Below, piece after piece: positions 24,298-33,015 of a DNA stretch of 64,000 nt. Position numbers and translations under genes: made by a program. The stretch covers positions 1 to 64,000 of the forward strand of contig JALCHN010000003.1 in the NCBI GenBank assembly GCA_022644775.1, given 5' to 3'. How positions within the stretch are numbered: the first letter of the stretch is position 1; the number at the start of each line of letters is the position of its first letter. Under the pieces are notes generated by a model that ran no database searches, was not told where the DNA came from, and saw only the letters and a program-made list of their open reading frames with translations. The DNA is from Eggerthellaceae bacterium (GTDB lineage: Bacteria; Actinomycetota; Coriobacteriia; Coriobacteriales; Eggerthellaceae).

Positions 24298-24939
24298 ATG
24301 GCAAAGGCACTCACCAAACGCCAGCAGGCGGTGCTCGACTGCATCGAGGAGTTCATAGCCGAAAAGGGCTATGGGCCCACGGTGCGCGAACTCTGCGACC
24401 GCATGCATCTTTCGTCTCCCTCCACCGTGCACGTGCACCTGCATGCGCTCGAAGAAAAGGGGCTCATTCACCGCGATCCTTTGAAATCGCGCTCCATCAC
24501 TCTCGCTCATCCGCATGAAGAGGACCCCGTGGGCGGCGAGGACTACTCCCCCGCCTTCGGTTCGCTTGTGTCCCTTCCGCTTGTGGGCAACGTGGCCGCC
24601 GGCACTCCCCTGCTCGCCGAAGAGAACATCACCGAAACGATTAGCCTGCCCACCGAAATCGTGGGCGATGCGGCGTCGTTTCTCCTTTCCGTGCACGGCG
24701 AGTCGATGATCGAAGCCGGCATCAACGACGGCGACTACATCGTCGTCAAAGAGCAGCCCACGGCCACCAATGGCGACATCGTCGTGGCGCTCGTCGACGA
24801 CGGTGCCACGGTCAAGCGGTTCTACAAGGAAGACGACCATATTCGCCTGCAGCCCGAGAACTCCTCGATGGAGCCCATCATCGTTCCTGACTGCACGATC
24901 GTGGGCAAAGTGGTGGCCCTCTTCCGCCGTGTGGTTTAG
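24298..24939 (+). CDS. lexA: SOS repressor LexA
   Basis: A 213-residue LexA. The N-terminal winged helix covers residues 1-70 (LTKRQQAVLDCIEEFIAEKGYGPTVRELC). The autocleavage bond A101-G102 lies in GNVAAGTPL, and the S24-type dyad is S136 (HGESMIEAGI) with K173 (ATVKRF). DNA-damage-activated RecA triggers self-cleavage. ATG 24298 has GGAGG upstream; a longer version from 24256 would run through LexA box 3 and was rejected. The gene sits divergently from a small membrane protein, with three operator-like sites between them. Confidence 0.96.
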   Translation: MAKALTKRQQAVLDCIEEFIAEKGYGPTVRELCDRMHLSSPSTVHVHLHALEEKGLIHRDPLKSRSITLAHPHEEDPVGGEDYSPAFGSLVSLPLVGNVAAGTPLLAEENITETISLPTEIVGDAASFLLSVHGESMIEAGINDGDYIVVKEQPTATNGDIVVALVDDGATVKRFYKEDDHIRLQPENSSMEPIIVPDCTIVGKVVALFRRVV

Positions 24940-24961
24940 CCTTTCGGTATTGTCCCCCTGC

Positions 24962-25003
24962 AGAGCGGACCCCGTTCCCGACTGTGGGAACGGGGTCCGC
25001 TCT
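24962..25003 (+). terminator. Bidirectional terminator after lexA
   Basis: An 18-bp near-perfect stem, AGAGCGGACCCCGTTCCC (24962-24979) with GGGAACGGGGTCCGCTCT (24986-25003). It lies between convergent lexA and hflX; T-rich sequence follows on the plus side (TCTTCGTT). Confidence 0.7.
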
Positions 25004-25065
25004 TCGTTATCGGTACTGGGTGGTCTCGGTGAGGGCGCGGTACGGCGGTCGCTTTAGCTTTATCT

Positions 25066-26379
25066 TTAGCTTTCGTCCGCTTCGAGCGCGTAGGCGCCGA
25101 AGGCAGGTGCGTAGGCGGCCGGCACGCGCATTTCGATGGTCGTCCCTTCCGCATCGTAAGCTTCGCGCGAGATGAAGCAGCGCTGATGGGCAAGGGATAC
25201 CAAATCGCCGCGGTCGAAGGGGATCTTCACGGTGAGGTGGGTGTCCTGGGCGGCTACGAGGCGCACGAGCTGGTCGATGAGGTCGTCGATCCCCTCACCG
25301 GTGCGCGCCGAAATGAACAGCGCATGGGGATAGCGGGCCGTGAGGGCGTCCAGCTCGTCTGGGGTGAGGGCGTCGATCTTGTTGAAGACCGTCACGCGGC
25401 TGATCTTGCCGGCGTCGATCTGAGTGAGCACGTCTTCCACCGCTGCGATCTGATGCTCGTATTCGGGCGTCGAGGCGTCGACGATGTGCAGGATCGCGTC
25501 GGCCTCGCGGATCTCTTCGAGCGTGCTCTTGAAGGATTCCACAAGCGTGGTGGGTAGCTTCTGGATGAAGCCGACCGTGTCGGTGAGCGTGACCTCGCGG
25601 CCTTCGGGCAGCGTGAGCTTGCGGGTGGTGGAATCGAGCGTCGCGAAGAGCTTGTCGTAGCTCAGGACGTTGGCATCGGTGAGGCGGTTGAGCAGGCTCG
25701 ATTTCCCGGCGTTGGTGTAGCCGGCGAGGGCGATGCGGATCATCCCGCTCGCCGTGCGGCTCTGCCGTTGCAGGGACCGATTGCGGTCGAGCTCTGCCAG
25801 CTCGCGCTTGATCGAGGTGATGCGCTTGCGCACGAGCCGGCGGTCGACTTCCAGCTGGCTTTCGCCTTCACCGAAACGGCTGCCCACGCCGCCGCCCATT
25901 CGGTTGCTGGCCAGGTGGGCCCACATGCCGCGCAGGCGTGGAAGCAGGTACTGGTTCTGGGCCAAGCGCACCTGCAGGCGGCCTTCGCGCGTGTGGGCGT
26001 GCAGGGCGAAGATGTCGAGGATGAGGGCCGTCCGGTCTATGATCTTCACGTTGCGGTCGACGCATTTCTCCAGGTTCGACTGCTGCGAGGGCGTAAGCTC
26101 GTCGTCGAATATCACGACGTCGGCCCCGAGCGACCGGCACAGGTCGGCAAGCTCCTGGGCCTTGCCCGTACCGATGAAGGTGGCCGGGTTGGGCGTGGCG
26201 AGCTTCTGGGTGATACGTGCGACGGGTTGGGCGCCCGCCGTATCGGCAAGGCGCCCTAATTCGGCGAGGGTTTCTTCCAGGGGCCATTCCGAATGGGGAA
26301 ACTCCACGCCGACGAGAATCGCTTTTTCGGGTTCTTCCGCCGTGTCGTGCAGCGGGAACCGGTTGAGGTTTTTAGACAA
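25066..26379 (-). CDS. hflX: Ribosome-associated GTPase HflX
   Basis: A 437-residue HflX. The N-terminal HflX domain ends in the coiled-coil region with the Gly-rich loop RMGGGVGSRFGEGESQLE, followed by the G domain: GYTNAGKSSLLNRL (G1), DTVGFIQKLPTTLVESFKSTL (G3 region) and NKID (G4). HflX splits stalled or stressed 70S ribosomes. Its ATG overlaps the end of dapF by eight bases. It is the last gene of a minus-strand group miaB-miaA-dapF-hflX. Confidence 0.94.
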   Translation of the reverse strand: MSKNLNRFPLHDTAEEPEKAILVGVEFPHSEWPLEETLAELGRLADTAGAQPVARITQKLATPNPATFIGTGKAQELADLCRSLGADVVIFDDELTPSQQSNLEKCVDRNVKIIDRTALILDIFALHAHTREGRLQVRLAQNQYLLPRLRGMWAHLASNRMGGGVGSRFGEGESQLEVDRRLVRKRITSIKRELAELDRNRSLQRQSRTASGMIRIALAGYTNAGKSSLLNRLTDANVLSYDKLFATLDSTTRKLTLPEGREVTLTDTVGFIQKLPTTLVESFKSTLEEIREADAILHIVDASTPEYEHQIAAVEDVLTQIDAGKISRVTVFNKIDALTPDELDALTARYPHALFISARTGEGIDDLIDQLVRLVAAQDTHLTVKIPFDRGDLVSLAHQRCFISREAYDAEGTTIEMRVPAAYAPAFGAYALEADES

Positions 26380-27295
26380 GCTCGATAGTTCCTTCGAACG
26401 CCTCGGTCGCCGTGCCGGTCATGAAGACGTGGTCGGTGTCGGCCTTCCAGTCGATATGGAGCACGCCGCCGCGCAGGTGGACGTCGACCGTGCGATTGGT
26501 ACGGCCGGTGAGGTGGGCGGCCACCGCGGTCGCGCAGGCGCCGGTGCCGCAAGCGAGCGTTTCGCCGTCGCCGCGCTCGTAGACGCGCATATGCAGGCCG
26601 TCGGGCTCGACAGAGACGAACTCGATGTTGGCCTTTTCGGGAAAGGCTTCGTGGCTTTCGTAGAAGCGACCCACCGTGGCTACGTCGAAGCTGGCGAGGC
26701 TCTTATGGGCCGGATCGGTGAAGACGGCGTCGGGCAGCGCGGTGAAGTCTTCGATGAAGGTGATCGCATGGGGGTTGCCCATGGAGACGCAGGTGAAGTC
26801 GAAGCCCTGCCAGGGGTTGTCGATGCGGGATTCGCGGACGTAGGGCGTGCCCTCGTAGTCTGCGGTCGCGGGAAGCGCGGTGGGCACGTCTGCGGGGACA
26901 AGGATGGGCTCGCCCATGTCGACGGTCGCTTCTACCAGCTTGCCGTCCTCGTCGAGCGTGCAGGATATGCCCTTTTCGCCGGCAAGTGTGTCGAGGACGA
27001 AGCCCTGTTCGGGATGGGCCACGTAGCCGCGGTCGACGACGAACTTGGCCAGGCAGCGCACGCCGTTGCCGCACATCTGGGCGACGGAGCCGTCGGCGTT
27101 GTAATAGCGCATGTAGGCGGCGCAGCCCTCTTTCGGCGAAGGCTCGGCGACGATCAGGCCGTCGCCGCCGATGCCGAAGTGACGGTCGCAGACGAACGCG
27201 ACCTGTTCGGGCGTGAAATGGTATTCCTGCTTGAAGCCATCGAAGAAGACGAAGTCGTTTCCGAGGCCGTGCATTTTGGTGAACGCGTAACGCAT
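26372..27295 (-). CDS. dapF: Diaminopimelate epimerase
   Basis: A 307-residue DapF with the two catalytic cysteines in MCGNGVRC (C75) and ACGTGACA, and the N-terminal KMHGLGNDFVF signature. It converts LL- to meso-diaminopimelate in the cytoplasm for lysine and peptidoglycan synthesis. DapA and DapB are encoded at 43.6-45.5 kb. It lies 8 bp after miaA. Confidence 0.95.
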   Translation of the reverse strand: MRYAFTKMHGLGNDFVFFDGFKQEYHFTPEQVAFVCDRHFGIGGDGLIVAEPSPKEGCAAYMRYYNADGSVAQMCGNGVRCLAKFVVDRGYVAHPEQGFVLDTLAGEKGISCTLDEDGKLVEATVDMGEPILVPADVPTALPATADYEGTPYVRESRIDNPWQGFDFTCVSMGNPHAITFIEDFTALPDAVFTDPAHKSLASFDVATVGRFYESHEAFPEKANIEFVSVEPDGLHMRVYERGDGETLACGTGACATAVAAHLTGRTNRTVDVHLRGGVLHIDWKADTDHVFMTGTATEAFEGTIELV

Positions 27296-27303
27296 GGGGT
27301 CTC

Positions 27304-28260
27304 CTAACTGTTTTCGTTCATTGTACGCTCGATTTCGCGCAGGCTCGTCTCTGTTAACAATTCGAAATCGGGGTCGTTCGCATCGAGCCAGCGAATGCGG
27401 GCGTCCTTGCGGAACCAGGTGCGCTGGCGCTTGGCGTAGCGATGGGTCGCGAACTTGATCTGCTGAATCGCCTCGTCGAGCGTGCAGCGGCCCTCGAGGG
27501 CGGCGACGATCTCTTTGTAGCCGATGGCCTGCTGGGCGGTAAGTGCGCTTCTGAAGCCCTGATCGAGCAGGCCCTGCACTTCTTCGACGAGTCCTGCGGC
27601 GATCATGCGGTCGACGCGGGCGTCGATGCGGGCGCGCAACAGGTCGGGATCGACCGCGAGGCCTAAGAAGGTCACCGGTTCGTAGTAGGGCGGAATGTGG
27701 GCGAGCTTGGCATGCTGTGCTGCGTAGGTGGTGCCGTCGGCGCGCATTTCGAAGGCTCGCACGAGGCGCTTGGTGTCGTTAGGGTGGATGAGGGCCGCCG
27801 AAGCCGGATCGATTTCGTTGAGCTCGTTCCACACTGCCTGGGCGGACGTGGCGGCGATTTTGGCCGTGTAGGCGTCGCGCACGGGATTACCCACCTGGTC
27901 GCCTTTGGGGAAGTCATAGGCGTCGACGACGGCGCGGATGTAGAAGCCGGTGCCTCCGCAGATCGTGCAGGGCTCCCCCTTCGCCTCGCAGCGCGCTATC
28001 ACTCCCCTGCCGTACTCCTGGTAGAGCGAGGCCGAATAGGGGCTGCCGGGATCGACGAGATCGAAGCCGAAATGCGGCACGATGCGCTCGCTTGTTGGGA
28101 TCTTCCCCGTGCCGATGTCCATGCCCGTGTAGATCTGCATGCTGTCGGCGCTCAGGACGCAGCCGCCCAGCTCGCGCGCGATGAGCTGCGAAAGGTCGGT
28201 TTTGCCTGAGGCTGTGGGCCCGCAGACGACGACGAGCGGGATGCCTGGCCGATGCGGCAT
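27304..28260 (-). CDS. miaA: tRNA dimethylallyltransferase
   Basis: A 318-residue MiaA with the P-loop GPTASGKTDLSQL (residues about 14-25), DSMQIYTGMDIGTGK, and the C-terminal RYAKRQRTWFRKD signature. It transfers a dimethylallyl group to A37 of tRNAs that read U-starting codons. ATG 28260 shares one base with the miaB stop (TGATG); a longer frame extending into miaB was rejected for that reason. MiaB, which acts next on the same base, is encoded just upstream. Confidence 0.95.
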   Translation of the reverse strand: MPHRPGIPLVVVCGPTASGKTDLSQLIARELGGCVLSADSMQIYTGMDIGTGKIPTSERIVPHFGFDLVDPGSPYSASLYQEYGRGVIARCEAKGEPCTICGGTGFYIRAVVDAYDFPKGDQVGNPVRDAYTAKIAATSAQAVWNELNEIDPASAALIHPNDTKRLVRAFEMRADGTTYAAQHAKLAHIPPYYEPVTFLGLAVDPDLLRARIDARVDRMIAAGLVEEVQGLLDQGFRSALTAQQAIGYKEIVAALEGRCTLDEAIQQIKFATHRYAKRQRTWFRKDARIRWLDANDPDFELLTETSLREIERTMNENS

Positions 28261-29603
28261 CAGGCGATCGTACCCTTCAGATACCAGGTGCGTGCTTCGA
28301 CGATGCGGATGTCGACGATACGGCCCACGAGGTCGTCGAGAGCGCAGCATTCGGGCAGATGGGCGTGAACCGTCTGGTTCTTGGGGCTCTTCCCCGCCAC
28401 CATCGTGGCGTCGCGCTTGCTCGCGCCTTCGATGAGCACGGGCACGATGGCGCCCAGATCGTGCTGGTTGAATTCCCAGGCGCCCTTCTGCACGACGTCG
28501 ACCAGGCGGTCGAAGCGGTCTTGGATGACCTCGTGCGGCGTGTCGTCTTCGATCTTGGCTGCGGGCGTTCCCTCGCGCTTGTTGTAGATGAAGGTGAAGA
28601 CCTGGCTGTAGCCAACCGTTTCCACAAGCCGTTTGGTGGCCAGGAAATCCTCTTCGGTCTCGCCGGGGAAGCCCACGATCAGGTCGGTCGAAAGGGCGAT
28701 GCCCGGGCGGGCGGCGCGGATCTTCTCGACGAGCTCGAGATAGTGCTCTACCGTGTAGCGGCGGTTCATCGCCTTCAACACGCGGTTGGAGCCCGACTGC
28801 ACGGCCAGATGGAGGGCGGGCATCAGGTTGGGCAGGGTTGCGAAGCGCTCGATGACGTCGTCGGTGAGGTCTTTGGGGTGGCTCGTGAAGAAGCGGATCC
28901 GCTCGATCCCGCTTGCGGCCACGGCGTCGAGGACCTCCGCGAAGCGGGGCTCGCCGTAGAGGTCGCGCCCGTAGGAGTTCACGTTCTGGCCGAGCAGGGA
29001 AATCTCGCGGACGCCCTGCTGCACATAGGCTTTGGCCGTGTCGGCGATTTCCTCGATCGGGCGGCTGATCTCGCGCCCGCGCACGTAGGGCACGATGCAG
29101 TAGCTGCAGAAGTTGTTGCAGCCCACGGTGATCGGCAGCCAGGCGGCCCAGGGATGCTCGCGGTCTTCGGGCAGCTCGTCGTGGAACTCGGCGCGCCCGT
29201 CGATCACTTCGGCACGGTGCTCGCCCGAATCGATCGCGTCCTGCAGGAGGTGCGGGAGGGCCTGCATGTTATGGGTGCCGAAGACGACGTCGACGTTGCC
29301 GAGGTCTTGGAAGAGCTTCTCTCCGTCGCGCTGGCCGATGCAGCCGCCGATGCAGACGTAGCGGTGGCCGTAGGGGCTCCCCGTGCGGACGGGGTCGTTC
29401 TTCATCGATGCCACCTGGCCGCGCAGGCGCTCGTCGGCCTTTTCGCGGACACAGCAGGTGAGGAAGATGCTGAAATCGGCGTCGGCGTTGTCGTCCACGC
29501 GGACGGAGCCCAGGGATTCGAGCATGCCGGCGATACGTTCGGTGTCGTGCTTGTTCATTTGGCAGCCGAACGTGGTAATGCAAAAAGTGGAGTCGTTGAA
29601 CAA
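28260..29603 (-). CDS. miaB: tRNA-2-methylthio-N6-dimethylallyladenosine synthase
   Basis: A 447-residue radical-SAM methylthiotransferase. The N-terminal domain has the conserved cysteines beginning TFGCQMNKHD and TCCVREKA; the radical-SAM motif is CNNFCSYC; a C-terminal TRAM domain follows. It adds the methylthio group to i6A37. It is translationally coupled to miaA. It is one of three methylthiotransferases in the window, with RimO and MtaB. Confidence 0.95.
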   Translation of the reverse strand: MFNDSTFCITTFGCQMNKHDTERIAGMLESLGSVRVDDNADADFSIFLTCCVREKADERLRGQVASMKNDPVRTGSPYGHRYVCIGGCIGQRDGEKLFQDLGNVDVVFGTHNMQALPHLLQDAIDSGEHRAEVIDGRAEFHDELPEDREHPWAAWLPITVGCNNFCSYCIVPYVRGREISRPIEEIADTAKAYVQQGVREISLLGQNVNSYGRDLYGEPRFAEVLDAVAASGIERIRFFTSHPKDLTDDVIERFATLPNLMPALHLAVQSGSNRVLKAMNRRYTVEHYLELVEKIRAARPGIALSTDLIVGFPGETEEDFLATKRLVETVGYSQVFTFIYNKREGTPAAKIEDDTPHEVIQDRFDRLVDVVQKGAWEFNQHDLGAIVPVLIEGASKRDATMVAGKSPKNQTVHAHLPECCALDDLVGRIVDIRIVEARTWYLKGTIA

Positions 29604-29610
29604 AGCGAGC

Positions 29611-29937
29611 CTATTCTTCGGGTGCGGAAGGCGCGGTGGGAGCGCCAGCGAGCGGGACGATCTTCAGGCGGATGGCCGTGCGGTACTCGCCGTCGATGAC
29701 GATGTCGGCGAAGTTGGGGGTGCAGGCGATTTCGATCCCGACCGGGGTGAGGAAGCCGCGCGCAATCGCGATGGCCTTGACGGCCTGATTGACGGCGCCG
29801 GCGCCGACCGATTGCAGCTCGACATGGGACCCGTCCTTCACCATCCCGGCGATGGCGCCCGCGACGGAGGCGGGCGACGATTTCGAAGAGACTTTCAAAA
29901 GCCCGTTTTCGGGCTTGAGGTGGTTGACGGTGGGCAC
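29611..29937 (-). CDS. spoVS: SpoVS-family protein
   Basis: A 108-residue SpoVS. The core LKVSSKSSPASVAGAIAGMV...GAGAVNQAVKAIAIARGF and the DIVIDGEYRTAIRLKI end are characteristic of this small Alba-like nucleic-acid-binding family. In Bacillus it affects a late sporulation stage; coriobacteria do not form spores, so it probably has a general role in RNA or DNA binding. About 14 extra residues rich in Pro/Ala/Glu extend the C-terminus. It lies 81 bp downstream of a GHKL ATPase gene and 7 bp upstream of miaB, so it may be co-expressed with both. Confidence 0.92.
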   Translation of the reverse strand: MPTVNHLKPENGLLKVSSKSSPASVAGAIAGMVKDGSHVELQSVGAGAVNQAVKAIAIARGFLTPVGIEIACTPNFADIVIDGEYRTAIRLKIVPLAGAPTAPSAPEE

Positions 29938-30018
29938 GGACTATCCTTTTCGAGTGCTGCGTTTTGGTCTGCGTATATGTAGAACCATGATAGAGGTACG
30001 GGACCCACGGGGCAATTG

Positions 30019-31134
30019 CTACCGCAAAAGTCGCACGGGAATCTCAACGGTGAGCTTGGCCTTTCCCACGGTGAGCTTCGCCTCGACGTCGGCGTCGAGG
30101 TAATAGGCCTGGGCGAGCCTGCGGTAGGCGCGGGCCACCTCGTCGAGGAAGGCGGCGCGATCGTCGGCGGCGATCTTGAGGCTGCGGCCGTCGCGGGCGC
30201 TAAGGGCGTCCTCCACGGCGTCGTGCGGGCCGGATGCGCGCTTGGGACGCGGCGTGGGTTTGGGCGCGGCGGGGCCGACGATGCGGACGGCGTCGGCTGC
30301 CGCGGGCACGGGTTCGATCGTGCCGTCCATCACGCGGCGGGCGCTGCGCGGCGACAGGTCGAGCCCGATGCCGTGGGCAAGGGCGGCGAACTCGTCGGGC
30401 GTCGAAGCGGCGGCGAGCCGATCGCAAATAGGCAGCGTCGACGGGTCGGTGCAGAAGGCACGCGTCTGCGCCGAGGTGCCGGCGCGGCCCTGGTCCCACA
30501 ACACGGCCGCGATGTCGATCGGAGAGCCCAGGTAGACGGTCACGTGCGTGCGGTCGACGTAGGCGAATTCGCAGACCGTGCGCCGGATGTTGCGCGGGCC
30601 GCGCACGACGATCGTGCCCGATTCGGTGCGCACGAACTGCGGCAGCGTGCTCTGGTCGCGCTTTTCGGGCAGCGCCGCGGTATCGGTGACGACGGTGAAG
30701 GCCGTTCCGCCGCCCACCATCGAATCGACGACGCGGGCCTGGCGGGCGTTCACCTTGATCGCGTAGAGGGCCATGCCGCGGCCATGGATGCCCCAGGTGT
30801 CGAAATGTAGAGTGTCGAGCTTGCTCGTGACGCGGGCTTCGAAGATGCGGTCGCGCAGATGGGCGGGGATGCCGTCGCCGTCGTCGATCATCGTGAGGGT
30901 GCGCGTGGTCCCTTCTTTAGCGGTGGCCACGTAGATGTGGGAGGCGTGGGCATCGCGGGCGTTGCGCAGCATCTCAATCACGATGTCTTCGGTGCCGCGG
31001 ACGTCGTGCTTGGCTTGGCGGCGCTCGGCCTCTTCGCTCCGTAAACGGACGAAGCCATCCCCGAGGTCCTCTTCGACGCGGGAATGGCTTTCGCCGGTGA
31101 CGTTGTGTATGAAGTCGGTAAGGTCTTCGGACAT
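30019..31134 (-). CDS. GHKL-superfamily ATPase with MutL-like ATP site, unknown role
   Basis: A 371-residue cytoplasmic protein. Residues about 45-160 form a GHKL ATP-binding domain: N box EMLRNARDA (E54, N58), G1 DDGDG (84-88), a TSK motif (103-105) and G2 GIHGRGMALYAI (115-126). The DGxGI, TSK and GxxGxAL combination is closer to MutL and type II topoisomerases than to histidine kinases. There is no phosphoacceptor domain, membrane segment or MutL endonuclease/dimerisation domain. The rest (about 190-371) was not recognised and includes a Pro/Lys-rich linker near residue 300. ATG 31134 lies seven bases after the rny stop; SpoVS follows. Function unknown. Confidence 0.75.
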   Translation of the reverse strand: MSEDLTDFIHNVTGESHSRVEEDLGDGFVRLRSEEAERRQAKHDVRGTEDIVIEMLRNARDAHASHIYVATAKEGTTRTLTMIDDGDGIPAHLRDRIFEARVTSKLDTLHFDTWGIHGRGMALYAIKVNARQARVVDSMVGGGTAFTVVTDTAALPEKRDQSTLPQFVRTESGTIVVRGPRNIRRTVCEFAYVDRTHVTVYLGSPIDIAAVLWDQGRAGTSAQTRAFCTDPSTLPICDRLAAASTPDEFAALAHGIGLDLSPRSARRVMDGTIEPVPAAADAVRIVGPAAPKPTPRPKRASGPHDAVEDALSARDGRSLKIAADDRAAFLDEVARAYRRLAQAYYLDADVEAKLTVGKAKLTVEIPVRLLR

Positions 31135-31141
31135 GCCGCGG

Positions 31142-32716
31142 TTACTTCGCGATGTCGACGGCACGGCTCTCGCGGATGACGACGACCTTGACCTGGCCGG
31201 GGTACTGCATCTCGTTTTCGATCTGCTGGGCGATGTCATGAGCGAGCACCTTGGTCGCCGCTTCGTCGACGACTTCGGGCTGCACCATGACGCGCACTTC
31301 CCTGCCGGCCTGGATGGCGTAGGTGCGCTCGACGCCCTTGTGGGCGTTGGCAATCTCCTCAAGCTTCTCAAGGCGTTTCACATACGCGTCCAGGGTTTCC
31401 TTGCGAGCGCCCGGACGGGCCGCTGAGACGGCGTCGGCTGCCTGCACGATGACATCGAGCACGCTGTTGGGTTCGACGTCGTTGTGGTGGGCTTCGATGG
31501 CGTGGACGATTTCGGGCTTTTCGCCGAAGCGGCGGGCGAGGTCGGCGCCGATGACGGCATGCGACCCGTCGACTTCATGGTCGACCGCTTTGCCGATATC
31601 GTGCAGGAGGCCGGCGCGCTTGGCCGTCGTGGGGTCGAGGCCGAGCTCGGAGGCGATGACGCCCGACAGGTAGGCAACTTCGAGGCTGTGGTTGAGGACG
31701 TTCTGGCCGTAGCTCGTGCGGTAGCGCAAGCGACCCAGGGTGCGCACGAGTTCGGGATGCAGGTCGTGCATGCCCGTGTCGAAGGTGGCCTGCTCGCCGG
31801 CTTCCTGGACCTTCTGGTTCACGAGGCGCTGGGCCTTCTTGTACATCTCCTCGATGCGGGCCGGATGGATGCGGCCGTCGGCGATGAGGTTTTCCATCGT
31901 GACGCGGCCGATTTCGCGGCGGACCGGGTCGAAGCAGCTGATCGTGACGCACTCGGGCGTGTCGTCGATGATCAGGTTGGTGCCCGTGAGCTGTTCGAAC
32001 GAACGGATGTTGCGGCCCTCGCGGCCGATGATGCGGCCCTTCAGGTCGTCGGAGGGGATGTGGATGGTCGACACGGTCATTTCGGCCGTGTGGTCGGCGG
32101 CGACGCGCTGGATGGCGATCGAGAGGATCTCGCGGGCCGTCTTGTCGGCTTCGGCCTTGGTGCGCGCTTCGGCGTCGCGGATGATCGCGGCGGATTCATG
32201 GGTGACTTCGTCGCGCAGGTTGTCGAGCAGTTCGGTCTTGGCCTCGTCGGAGGTCATGCCCGCCACCTCTTCGAGGCGCTGGTTGACTTCCTCGAAGCGC
32301 TGGTCGAGCGACTGGCGGCGCTGGTCGAGCTTGCGCTCGCTGTCCTGAAGGTCACGGTTGCGGCGGTCGAGCTGTCCCTGCATGCTCGAGAGCTGGTGCT
32401 CGCGGGCGTCGAGCGAATCGCTGCGATGGTCGAGCGAGGTCTCGCGGGAGTTGAGGCGCTCTTCGGCGGCGCGGGCCTCTTTCAGGCGCTCGGTCTTTTC
32501 GGCTTCGATGGACTGGCGCAGCTTGAGGGCTTCGTCCTTGGCTTCGACTTCGGCTTCCTTTTTCAGCGTATCGGCCTGTTTGCGCGCTTCCTGAATGAGC
32601 GCGTCCGCTTCGCGCTGGGCGCTCTGCTGGCGAGAGTTGTTGATGGCCCGGATGGCGATGACGCCTGCGATGACGCCGACGGCAAGGCCGAGGATGAGCC
32701 ATAGGATCTCCGGCAT
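31142..32716 (-). CDS. rny: Ribonuclease Y
   Basis: A 524-residue RNase Y. A single N-terminal membrane helix (residues about 3-24), a long charged coiled coil (30-200), a KH domain ([11 protein letters not shown], 228-238) and an HD domain (H372-D373 in [12 protein letters not shown]) occur in the canonical order. It is a membrane-bound endoribonuclease that starts mRNA decay. ATG 32716 has GAAAGGGGGAG upstream; the longer in-frame version was rejected. A promoter and a terminator-like hairpin precede it. Confidence 0.96.
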   Translation of the reverse strand: MPEILWLILGLAVGVIAGVIAIRAINNSRQQSAQREADALIQEARKQADTLKKEAEVEAKDEALKLRQSIEAEKTERLKEARAAEERLNSRETSLDHRSDSLDAREHQLSSMQGQLDRRNRDLQDSERKLDQRRQSLDQRFEEVNQRLEEVAGMTSDEAKTELLDNLRDEVTHESAAIIRDAEARTKAEADKTAREILSIAIQRVAADHTAEMTVSTIHIPSDDLKGRIIGREGRNIRSFEQLTGTNLIIDDTPECVTISCFDPVRREIGRVTMENLIADGRIHPARIEEMYKKAQRLVNQKVQEAGEQATFDTGMHDLHPELVRTLGRLRYRTSYGQNVLNHSLEVAYLSGVIASELGLDPTTAKRAGLLHDIGKAVDHEVDGSHAVIGADLARRFGEKPEIVHAIEAHHNDVEPNSVLDVIVQAADAVSAARPGARKETLDAYVKRLEKLEEIANAHKGVERTYAIQAGREVRVMVQPEVVDEAATKVLAHDIAQQIENEMQYPGQVKVVVIRESRAVDIAK

Positions 32717-32761
32717 ACGCTCCCCCTTTCGTGGTGTATGGATCGATAGGTTGTGGACATC

Positions 32762-32788
32762 AAAAAATGCCCGGCAAAAACCAGGCAT
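32762..32788 (-). terminator. Minus-strand terminator hairpin in the rny leader
   Basis: On the minus strand ATGCCTGG pairs with CCGGGCAT (positions 32767-32788) through a G-U wobble that is a mismatch on the plus strand, and runs into six U residues. It lies about 45 bp upstream of the rny start. It may end recX transcripts or attenuate rny. Confidence 0.75.
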
Positions 32789-32830
32789 GAGAATAGACGT
32801 ACGGTTCTGGGGCGCTCTATGCAGTTCATC

Positions 32831-32859
32831 TATATAAAACACCTATGCAGGCACGTAAA
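32831..32859 (-). promoter_or_regulatory. Candidate rny promoter
   Basis: On the minus strand TTTACG (complement of 32854-32859), 17 bp, TATATA (32831-32836). It falls in an unusually AT-rich patch upstream of the terminator hairpin, giving a leader of about 105 nt. Confidence 0.55.
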
Positions 32860-33015
32860 ATCTCACGCATATCAACTATAGATGTTCTGCCCGTGCATTT
32901 CTAGTAAACAGGCGAGATGCACACGAGCGGTCGGCGAGCGTCTCCCCTTTAGGTCCGCGTGCGACAACGGGGCGCATGACGCTGTCGCACGCCCCAGGCA
33001 TTGCGTCCGCTGCGG

